Source of the DNA: Baffinella frigidus
Taxonomy: Eukaryota > Cryptophyceae > Cryptomonadales > Baffinellaceae
DNA length: 17,686 nt
Reading direction: 5' to 3'
NCBI GenBank assembly: GCA_026770585.1
Contig: MU646639.1
Location: 32,431 to 50,116, forward strand
In this document: piece after piece, positions 13,154-17,686 of the stretch
Layout of the letters: every line of letters begins with the position of its first letter
How positions within the stretch are numbered: the stretch's first letter is position 1
The notes under the pieces: model-generated
The model's database searches: none
Seen by the model: the letters and a program-made list of their open reading frames with translations, nothing else
Told to the model about the DNA's origin: nothing
Translations under genes and position numbers: made by a program

Positions 13154-13347
13154 GTGCCTGCAAGGGCATGATGGGAAGAATGACTGCATCTGCTTGGACG
13201 GGGGGCTCGAGGCGGATGAGGAATGCCCCGTCTCGGTGGAACCCCCGCCCTGCACCCGAATGGCTCCAATAGCTCCAGAACAAATGGCTCAAGCACGAAC
13301 TATGAGTGGGTTGGCCAGACCTTCAAATCGCAATATCCCGTGTGCAC
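13154..13347 (+). CDS. Long GHDG exon copy, 64 codons
   Basis: Acceptor CTGCGCAG; donor TGTGCAC then GTAAGT (13348), the strongest donor in the window. With one base from the previous exon completing Arg, it reads CLQGHDGKNDCICLDGGLEA, DEECPVSVEPPPCTRMAPIA, PEQMAQARTMSGLARPSN and RNIPCA. It shares GHDGxNDCICLDGGL with 12732-12789 but extends 45 codons further into a Pro/Met/Ala-rich tail. It could be an alternative to the 12732 exon. The tail repeats in the following 450 bp. Confidence 0.5.
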
Positions 13348-13363
13348 GTAAGTTGAAGTGGGA

Positions 13364-13800
13364 AGAATGACTGCATCTGCTTGGATGGGGGGGGCTCGAT
13401 GCGGATAAGAAATGCTCCGTCTCGGTGAAACCCCTCGCAAAAATGGCTCCAATAGCTCCAAGTGATCCCATAGCTCTCAGCGCTCCAAATCTCAAATGGC
13501 ATCACTACACCAATGGCCCCAGTGCGCATGATTTGGGCCACGGGCTGGCCAGACCTTTGAATTGCTTCACTACTCGGACGGGGGGCTTGACGCGGATGAG
13601 GAATGCCCCGTCTCGGTGGAACCCCCGCCCTGCACCCGAATGGCTCCAATAGCTCCAGAACAAATGGCTCAAGTACTAACTATGCGTGGGTTGGCCAGAC
13701 CTTCAAATCGCGATATCCCGTGTGCACGTAAAAATGGCTCCAGTGCAAATGATTTGTGCCACGGGTTGGCCAGACCTTCAAATTGCTCCAATCCTCGTTC
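13364..13800 (+). pseudogene. Two to three decayed tandem copies of the GHDG exon
   Basis: A copy at 13364-13560 (AATGACTGCATCTGCTTGGA, then GTCTCGGTGAAACCC) contains an expanded G run and other changes that break the frame. A copy at 13571-13735 stays open (DGGLDADEECPVSVEPPP) but lacks GHDG and an acceptor. The block GGTTGGCCAGACCTTCAAAT recurs at about 13309, 13687 and 13766 and in altered form at 13539. A roughly 200-bp tandem unit is implied. Confidence 0.7.
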
Positions 13801-13869
13801 ACATCATTTGAAATGCAAGGTCCAATTACAGTGGCTCGGCCAGTCCAAGATTTCGAGAGACCGCGTCCT

Positions 13870-14191
13870 CAACCATAAACCCCAAACCCCAAACCCTAAA
13901 CCCCAAACCCCTAAACCATGAACCACAAACCCAAACCCCTAAACCCTAAACCATGAACCATAAACCCCAAACCTCAGACCCCAACCTGAACCCCCAACCT
14001 GAAACCTGAATTCAGGGGCACCGGGGGACAGTGACACCGGGGGACAGTGACAGCCAACCCTCAACCCCAAACCCCAAACCCTAAACCCCAACCCCTAAAC
14101 CATGAACCATGAACCATAAACCCTCAACCCTCAACCATGAGCCATAAACCCTGCACCCGACACCCTCAAACCTAAACCCTAAACCCCTCAG
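13870..14191. repeat. CCCTAAA telomere-like tract with exon-start fragment
   Basis: Degenerate CCCTAAA/CCATGAACC units at 13870-14010 and 14055-14185. Between them, at 14016, AATTCAG is followed by GGGCACCGGGGGACAGTGA, whose CACCGGGGGACAGTGA part is duplicated exactly in tandem (14019-14034 and 14035-14050). This is the GHRGTVT start of the exon type seen at 14636. Confidence 0.85.
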
Positions 14192-14251
14192 GAGCACCGG
14201 GGGACGGTGACAGCCGTGGCGTTTTCGCCAAACGGGCGCCTCCATGCCTAA
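14192..14251 (+). pseudogene. 3'-truncated copy of the GHRGTVTA WD40 exon
   Basis: After CCCCTCAG it reads EHRGTVTAVAFSPNGRLHA then TAA (14249-14251). The sequence matches 14636-14719 up to SPNGR and then diverges into unrelated DNA, losing the second half and the donor. Confidence 0.75.
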
Positions 14252-14262
14252 CGCTTGATTAT

Positions 14263-14337
14263 TTCCACAATCTCGGCGCCGATTATCCCTACAGAGGGAT
14301 AATCGGCACGATTTGTACCTAAAAAATGCATACAATA
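14263..14337. repeat. Hairpin-containing repeat GGCGCCGATTATCCCTACAG, copy 1
   Basis: TCTCGGCGCCGATTATCCCT plus ACAGAGGG occurs here and again at 14468-14494. In this copy GATTATCCCT-ACAG-AGGGATAATC forms a perfect hairpin. Confidence 0.75.
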
Positions 14338-14469
14338 ATTGAAATTCAAAGAGAGTACTTTAAAAATGAAAACCTGGTAGTCCCGTAGAAAGAAGAACGA
14401 CTGCATCTGCTTGGACGGGGGCCTCCAGCCGGATCAACCCACTAACAGACCACCTGCGTATTACAATCT
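14338..14469. repeat. 132-bp direct repeat, copy 2 of 2
   Basis: Second copy of 12488-12619. It carries the fragment AACGACTGCATCTGCTTGGA of the GHDG exon, here closer to the 12732 version at two positions (GACTGC, CTTGG) than copy 1 is. This suggests it was copied before copy 1 mutated, or was later converted. Confidence 0.9.
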
Positions 14470-14494
14470 CGGCGCCGATTATCCCTACAGAGGG

Positions 14495-14522
14495 TGCTTG
14501 TCCTTGCGAATAAGGACAAGCA
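14495..14522. repeat. Hairpin, 11-bp stem
   Basis: TGCTTGTCCTT, spacer GCGAAT, then AAGGACAAGCA. Follows directly on the second GGCGCCGATTATCCCTACAG copy. Confidence 0.8.
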
Positions 14523-14635
14523 TCGCTCCTAGGGTGGTCCTAAGCTCCGACAAATAGGTCTACTGTGGCTCGGATTCTAGGACGGTGCGTGTTGTTTCTC
14601 GCGAGTAACCCTTGTATCGCGCTTGTGATGAGCAG

Positions 14636-14719
14636 GGTCACCGGGGGACGGTGACAGCTCTGGCGTTCTCGCCGAACGGGCGGCGCATTGCGTCTGGCAG
14701 CGAGGACTGCACTGCCAAG
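14636..14719 (+). CDS. WD40 exon, inner-strand type, 28 codons
   Basis: Acceptor GATGAGCAG; donor GCCAAG then GTGCGA (14720). Phase 0, 84 bp. It encodes GHRGTVTALAFSPNGRRIAS then GSEDCTAK, a complete G-H…F-S-P-x-G…A-S-G-S-x-D block. It joins exactly to VWDAVPSSG at 15204 (or 15037), giving SEDCTAK-VWDA. It has at least three relatives: the truncated 14192-14251, the tiny 14016-14055, and the intact-looking 14869-14944. Confidence 0.85.
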
Positions 14720-14789
14720 GTGCGAACCACCCACACAGCGGGCTACGAAGGGATTCTTGGTGGATGAGCCGCCCAACCTCGGTTAGGAT

Positions 14790-14850
14790 ATCCGTAGGAA
14801 CAACCGTACGTCCCTATGGATCCGTACGAACAACCCTTTGTCCCTATGGA
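14790..14850. repeat. 31-bp tandem duplication
   Basis: ATCCGTAGGAACAACCGTAC...GTCCCTATGG is followed at once by ATCCGTACGAACAACCCTTT...GTCCCTATGG. Lies in the spacer between two GHRG-type exon copies, just before a CTACCGTAGGGTAG element-like block. Confidence 0.75.
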
Positions 14851-14868
14851 TTGTCTACCGTAGGGTAG

Positions 14869-14944
14869 GGGGTCGGTGACAGCTGTGGCATTTTCGCCCA
14901 CCGGGCGCCAGATTGTGTCTGGCAGCGAAGACGGCACTGCAAAA
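14869..14944 (+). CDS. WD40 exon, inner-strand type, second near-intact copy
   Basis: Follows CGTAGGGTAG (14867-14868), a weak acceptor. It reads GSVTAVAFSPTGRQIVSGSE and DGTAK, closely matching 14636-14719 but without the GHR start. Donor GCAAAA then GTACAC (14945). An 88-nt region then leads to AAATTCAG and VWDAVPSSG at 15037. It is a plausible alternative to the 14636 exon, though the missing Gly-His suggests loss of the original acceptor. Confidence 0.65.
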
Positions 14945-15036
14945 GTACACCTTAACAGCCCAACCCGTGGAACAACCAAACTTTTGAAACAATCAAACAC
15001 GACAAAACAGCTGACTAGTGGGCTTGAAAAATTCAG

Positions 15037-15131
15037 GTGTGGGATGCCGTTCCTTCAAGTGGGAATCCTGCTGCTCAGCTACGCCATGGAAGAAGAGTCT
15101 CCTGTCGCCCCCGGAGCGGTTTCTTTGTTCT
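15037..15131 (+). pseudogene. VWDAVPSSG exon, copy D1, frameshifted
   Basis: Acceptor AAAATTCAG. Begins VWDAVPSSGNPAAQLRHGRR. Compared with D2 (15204) it has one extra base between GGGAAT and AGCTACGCCATGG, so the MEEESPVA part is in another frame. Sequence similarity stops near TCTCCTGTCGCC. A damaged duplicate with a good acceptor. Confidence 0.75.
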
Positions 15132-15203
15132 AAACATGAACACATATAGAAAATTTCAAACAATTGAAGATCAAGTGAAGATTGACTGGGGTGAAACGTT
15201 CAG

Positions 15204-15305
15204 GTGTGGGATGCCGTCCCATCGAGCGGGAACCTTTTGCACAGCTACGCCATGGAAGAGGAGTCGCCTGTCGCCTCCGTCGCCTTTGGTTTCGACTGCA
15301 CTCAG
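15204..15305 (+). CDS. WD40 exon D2, intact, 34 codons
   Basis: Acceptor ACGTTCAG; donor ACTCAG then GTCACT (15306). Phase 0 at both ends, 102 bp. It encodes VWDAVPSSGNLLHSYAMEEE then SPVASVAFGFDCTQ: the V-W-D-x-x-S-G motif, then a V-x-S-V-A-F-x-x-D-x-T-Q strand that corresponds to the usual VAFSPDGTQ. The Gly-His is replaced by Tyr-Ala-Met. This reading frame is not the longest open one here, but it is the only one with WD40 sense, and it continues TAK from 14719 or 14944. Four partial copies follow or precede. Confidence 0.8.
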
Positions 15306-15317
15306 GTCACTGCACAC

Positions 15318-15451
15318 GCATTGTAGGGAATGTACAAGCAGTGTAGGGATCGTACAAGTAATGTAGGGTCTGTACAAGTATTGTAGGGGCTGTACAAGTA
15401 TTGTAGGGGCTGTACACGTTTTGTAGGGGCTGTACACGTTTTGTAGGGAGC
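15318..15451. repeat. 20-bp minisatellite, 6.7 copies
   Basis: Unit GTATTGTAGGGGCTGTACAA with small changes between copies; period exactly 20. It sits between exon copies D2 and D3. Confidence 0.95.
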
Positions 15452-15510
15452 TTTGCGATGAAGACGAGTCGCCTATCGCCTCCATCGCCGTCGGGTTCGA
15501 CTTCACTCAG
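15449..15510 (+). pseudogene. MEEESPVAS exon, copy D3
   Basis: AGCTTTGCGATGAAGACGAG plus TCGCC matches D2 from AGCTACGCCATGG but has lost one base. The frame DEDESPIASIAVGFDFTQ is open only from an upstream phase. Ends CAG followed by GC. The VWDAVPSSG half is absent. Confidence 0.7.
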
Positions 15511-15517
15511 GCCACCA

Positions 15518-15626
15518 CGTTGTAACGGTTTCGCTACGTGTGTTGTTATAACTTGCACGACTTTGTACCGGTTTCGCTACTTGCGGTGTTATAACTTGCG
15601 CTTCATGTGTTGTTAACGTGTACCAG
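15518..15626. repeat. Tandem repeat, about 50 bp, 2.5 copies
   Basis: CGGTTTCGCTAC(G/T)TG(T/C)G(T/G)TGTTATAACTTGC occurs twice (about 15528-15560 and 15569-15600), then TGTTGTTAACGTGTACCAGT as a partial third. The third runs directly into exon copy D4. Confidence 0.8.
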
Positions 15627-15687
15627 TATCGCCATGGAAGAAGAGTTACCTGTAGCCTCAGTGTCCCTCGGATTCGACTGCACTCAA
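15627..15687 (+). pseudogene. MEEESPVAS exon, copy D4
   Basis: After GTACCAG it reads IAMEEELPVASVSLGFDCTQ with an open frame, ending CAA before GTCACA. Its upstream phase is one base off relative to D2 unless the acceptor lies elsewhere. The first half (VWDAVPSSG) is missing. Possibly usable as an exon on its own; more probably a partial duplicate. Confidence 0.6.
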
Positions 15688-15697
15688 GTCACAACTA

Positions 15698-15836
15698 CTA
15701 GCTCTGCCTCACTCAGGCTGACTGACTACTCGTAAAGTGGCATGCTGGGTGTGCGGTACAAATCCGTCATTTTGGGGGCAAAAAATAACCTGGTCTCGCC
15801 AAGTTAGTGAGACCAGATAGACTGAAACAGAGCTAG
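15698..15836. mobile_element. AGCTCTG-family TIR element, copy B (best preserved)
   Basis: Termini CTAGCTCTGCCTCA (15698-15711) and TGAAACAGAGCTAG (15823-15836), two mismatches in 14. Subterminal CTGACTGACTACT, interior GGCATGCTGGGTGTGCGGTA plus CAAATCCGTCA, and a hairpin GGTCTC...GAGACC at about 15792-15814. 139 bp, no coding sequence. Flanked on both sides by MEEESPVAS-type exon copies (D4 and D5). Confidence 0.85.
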
Positions 15837-15840
15837 ATAG

Positions 15841-15901
15841 CTTTGCCATGACCGAAGAGTCTCTTGTAGCCTCTGTGTCATTCGAATTCGACTGCACTCA
15901 G
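15841..15901 (+). pseudogene. MTEESLVAS exon, copy D5
   Basis: Reads FAMTEESLVASVSFEFDCTQ, open, very close to D2 and D4. It has no acceptor of its own (it follows the TIR element) and CAG is followed by GGAACC, so no donor. It abuts the telomere-like tract at 15901. Confidence 0.7.
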
Positions 15902-16158
15902 GGAACCCAAAACCCTATACCCTAAACCCTGAACCCTAAACTCTGAAAGCCAAACCCTACACCCGGAACCCCCAAACCCTGCACCCTGCACCCTGCACCC
16001 TAAACCCTAAACCCTAAACCCTGAACCCTAAACCCTAAACCCTTAACCCTAAACCCCAAAACCCAAATCCCAAACCCTAAACCCTAAACCCCAAACCCTA
16101 AACCCTAAACCCTAAACCCTAAACCCTACACTCCAAATACTAAACCCTACCCCCCCCG
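15901..16158. repeat. CCCTAAA telomere-like tract
   Basis: About 250 bp of CCCTAAA with CCCTGCA, CCCTGAA and CCCCAAA variants; the last third is nearly regular. Ends in a C run and CAG, serving as the pyrimidine tract of the next exon. Confidence 0.95.
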
Positions 16159-16163
16159 GACAG

Positions 16164-16223
16164 ACACTTCGGGCGGAGGCGTTTGCAATGGGGTCATGCG
16201 CACGCCTTGCCCACGCCTCATGG
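16164..16223 (+). CDS. WD40 outer-strand exon E1, 20 codons
   Basis: Acceptor CCGGACAG after the telomere-like tract and C run. It reads TLRAEAFAMGSCARLAHASW before GTCAGA (16224). The pattern G-S-C-x-x-L-x-H-A-S-W is the loop and Gly-His end of a WD40 repeat, although the Gly before His is Ala here. In the E3 copy the same place reads LGHASWVRD, which is canonical. The W-D core is not recognisable in E1. Possible terminal propeller exon or degraded copy. Confidence 0.5.
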
Positions 16224-16346
16224 GTCAGACCCCCCCCGCCCGTTAACCATGATACCATGATAAACATTTTTTCGCCAGAACCGTCATTTGTTTGATGTTT
16301 TTTCGTAAAACTTGCGGGCAGCGTCTCTCTGCACACTGCCCTTCAG

Positions 16347-16396
16347 GTGGATCGTTTGCGATGGGGTCATGCGCGCGCCTCGCCCACGCTTCGTGG
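16347..16396 (+). pseudogene. WD40 outer-strand exon copy E2
   Basis: Acceptor CCCTTCAG. In the frame matching E1 it reads GSFAMGSCARLAHASW, but the acceptor phase differs from E1 by two bases and no GT follows (TGGATC). It is followed by a C run, like the C run before E1. Confidence 0.6.
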
Positions 16397-16740
16397 ATCA
16401 GGACCCCCCCCCCCCCTCAGAAGGCTTCAGGGAACGCGGGGTTTAAAATTTAGGATTTTTCTTCGGATGGGAACGCGGAATTTTAAATTTAGGATCTTTT
16501 TCTTCGCATTGTACCGGGAATGGTCACGTACCCCCCGGATATTCGGGGAGTTAGGTTCATCGTAGCCTTCTGAGTGGTACATTCGTACCTCGAATACGAA
16601 CGTAGTGGACCACCGTAGGGCTATCCCTTAAGTGGCCAGTAGGCGCTTACGCCCTACGGTAGGGCCCTAGGACCGGCCTAGGACCTCTGTGGGGTCAATT
16701 TCGACCCCATGGCCACTTGAGAGATGCGAACATTAATAGG
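16397..16740. repeat. Repeat-filled spacer
   Basis: A 38-bp tandem duplication GGGAACGCGG...AAATTTAGGAT(T/C)TTT lies at 16432-16507. Weak inverted ends CTCAGAAGGCT (16418-16428) and AGCCTTCTGAG (16564-16574) may delimit a fold-back element. TTAAGTGGCCA and TGGCCACTTGA (about 16628-16638 and 16709-16719) enclose CCTACGGTAGG-type sequence and a GGGGTCAATTTCGACCCC hairpin. No exon seen. Confidence 0.55.
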
Positions 16741-16742
16741 GA

Positions 16743-16848
16743 AACGGCCTGAAAATAGGGCAGTTGGGCCTGGTCCTAGGATCCCTCGGCCTACGGTAGG
16801 AGGTCCTAGGCAATCCCGTAGGCCTAAATACCCTATTTTCAGGCCGTT
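16743..16848. mobile_element. TIR element with 18-bp perfect ends
   Basis: AACGGCCTGAAAATAGGG (16743-16760) and its exact complement (16831-16848). The interior contains GGCCTACGGTAGG and CCTAGG blocks of the same class as 1672-1830. Ends just before exon copy E3. Confidence 0.9.
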
Positions 16849-16851
16849 AGC

Positions 16852-16912
16852 CTATGAACGTGTGCGAACGGGGTCGTGTGCACGCCTCGGCCACGCCTCC
16901 TGGGTGCGGGAT
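16852..16912 (+). pseudogene. WD40 outer-strand exon copy E3, between two TIR elements
   Basis: Reads YERVRTGSCARLGHASWVRD, the most canonical of the three E copies (T-G-x-C-x-x-L-x-G-H-x-x-W-V). It starts within 4 bases of the end of the 16743-16848 element and finishes within 5 bases of the start of the 16917-17054 element, leaving no normal splice context. It may still be the 3' end of the reading frame, which stays open into the element until 16972. Confidence 0.6.
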
Positions 16913-16916
16913 TCTC

Positions 16917-17054
16917 CCACCAACCCTCACAGTCTGGACAAATCGGGAAAATGGCTCCAAAAATCCCCTTGAAGGCCGTCGGATTCCGACGGCCTCCCAA
17001 GGGGATTTGGTGTTTTTGACTTTTTCGATTTGCCCAAGTTGTGAGGGTTGGTGG
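16917..17054. mobile_element. TIR element, 138 bp
   Basis: Ends CCACCAACCCTCAC (16917-16930) and the exact complement (17041-17054), continued imperfectly inward. A central hairpin AGGCCGTCGGA/TTCCGACGGCCT is flanked by ATCCCCTT and AAGGGGAT. Confidence 0.9.
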
Positions 17055-17098
17055 TCCCTACACTCGCACACCTCGAACGCAAAGCACGTACATGATAC

Positions 17099-17221
17099 AC
17101 AGGGGTACCTCGCTCATAAGAAGCTGCTCTCCCCCCTAGGACCACCATAGGGCCCTAGGCATAGGCCTACTGTAGGGTCCTAGGGGGGGGCGTTTTCTTC
17201 TTATGAGCGAGGTACCCCTGT
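17099..17221. mobile_element. TIR element with 25-bp perfect ends
   Basis: ACAGGGGTACCTCGCTCATA plus AGAAG (17099-17123) and its exact complement (17197-17221). The interior is CCTAGG/GGCCTACTGTAGG-rich, the same class as 1672-1830. No coding sequence. Confidence 0.9.
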
Positions 17222-17256
17222 AGCGAACTTGCGTATTGTGTTCCGAAGACGTTTCG

Positions 17257-17313
17257 TTACTTCTCTGCCTCCAGTTGAACAGCCCGCATCTCCTCTGAAG
17301 AAAGTTCTTTACA
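17257..17313 (-). CDS. Possible terminal helical exon (minus strand)
   Basis: After TTACACCAG (17315-17314) the minus strand reads CKELSSEEMRAVQLEAEK and TAA. The Glu-rich helical content resembles the coiled-coil exons at 1259-3910 on the same strand, but 13 kb separates them, so this would be another gene. A plus-strand frame over the same DNA (VANLRIVFRR…, 17220-17366) is also open, so the call is weak. Confidence 0.3.
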   Translation of the reverse strand, partial: CKELSSEEMRAVQLEAEK

Positions 17314-17384
17314 CTGGTGTAAAGCAACTTGCACCAGTCGACCGATCCCCTGACCTTACCAGGTCCTGAAGCCTGGAACTCCCC

Positions 17385-17455
17385 CTTACCTAAACCTTAC
17401 ACCTAAACCCTTCATATAAAGCCCTAACCCCTAACCCCTGAACCCGAACGATGGG
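17385..17455. repeat. Short telomere-like tract
   Basis: Degenerate CCTAAACC/CCCTAACC units, fewer and more diverged than the other tracts. Confidence 0.6.
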
Positions 17456-17540
17456 TCCGAGGATTGTGACGATGGTCCTCGAGCGCTTCTGCTCCTACTC
17501 AACTATGACACCGCGCGATACATGGATAAAGCCAGCTACC
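17456..17540. other. Unassigned spacer
   Basis: Mixed-composition sequence with a small GGGTCCGAGGATTGTGACG.../GGTCCTCGAG inverted pair. Nothing coding is supported. Confidence 0.3.
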
Positions 17541-17589
17541 TAGCTAGCTAGCTATACATATATATGTAATTTTTTTATATATAATATAA

Positions 17590-17686
<97 letters not shown>
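17541..17686. repeat. TA dinucleotide microsatellite to window end
   Basis: CTAGCTAGCTAGC is followed by (TA)n with AATATA interruptions for more than 100 bp, running off the window. Such arrays often end assembly contigs, so its true length is unknown. Confidence 0.95.

Noticed and set aside
15318-15451. CRISPR-like array of 20-bp repeats
   Set aside because: There are no unique spacers; the units are contiguous. The surrounding sequence is eukaryotic intron-exon DNA.
16347-16565. Plus-strand open frame MDRLRWGHARASPTLRGSGP
   Set aside because: This is the E2 exon copy read in a shifted frame; the frame that matches E1 and E3 is GSCARLAHASW.
1-17686. rRNA, tRNA, snRNA or dinoflagellate spliced-leader sequence
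   Set aside because: I scanned by eye for recognisable conserved blocks, including the spliced-leader core CCATTTTGGCTCAAG, and found none. A covariance-model search would be needed to exclude small RNA genes.

Overview
The window looks like nuclear DNA of a eukaryote. I find no long uninterrupted gene. There are many short open segments (16 to 64 codons) bounded by AG and GT, and these join in phase into recognisable protein repeats. The tracts of degenerate CCCTAAA/TTTAGGG match the telomere repeat type of plants, green algae and many secondary-plastid algae and dinoflagellates. Together with the very high density of terminal-inverted-repeat (TIR) elements, this suggests an algal or other protist genome. 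I cannot name the species. No rRNA, tRNA, CRISPR or bacterial signal was seen.

Left part, minus strand (about 1-5,000): five short exons (3910-3758, 3404-3327, 3055-2957, 2268-2170, 1324-1259) encode Glu/Arg/Ala/Gln-rich coiled coil, all with phase 0 at both ends. Further downstream on the same strand is a 50-codon ankyrin-repeat exon (295-146). They may belong to one coiled-coil/ankyrin gene read right to left. The introns between them share repeated sequence at their 5' ends. Upstream (4846-4682, perhaps 4383-4105) are open segments of an unrecognised protein, interrupted by a near-perfect 176-bp palindromic element.

Right part, plus strand (about 5,600-16,950): a WD40 beta-propeller gene or gene remnant. 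Exons at 6975-7058, 8148-8208, 8889-8959, 9471-9518, 9940-9982, 10151-10242, 10932-11038, 12732-12789 (or 13154-13347), 14636-14719 and 15204-15305 carry good WD40 sequence. At most junctions the phases fit exactly. Nearly every exon type also has one to five extra copies nearby, ranging from intact to truncated, frameshifted or stopped. The copies are separated by TIR elements, perfect hairpins, minisatellites and telomere-like tracts. The locus is best described as an array of WD40 exon cassettes undergoing repeated local duplication and decay.

Right end (17,060-17,686): another 25-bp-TIR element, a possible minus-strand helical exon, a short telomere-like tract and a long TA microsatellite running off the window.

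The divergent layout (minus-strand genes on the left, plus-strand array on the right) puts any shared upstream region at about 4,900-5,600. That stretch is itself made of repeat copies, and no promoter motif could be identified.
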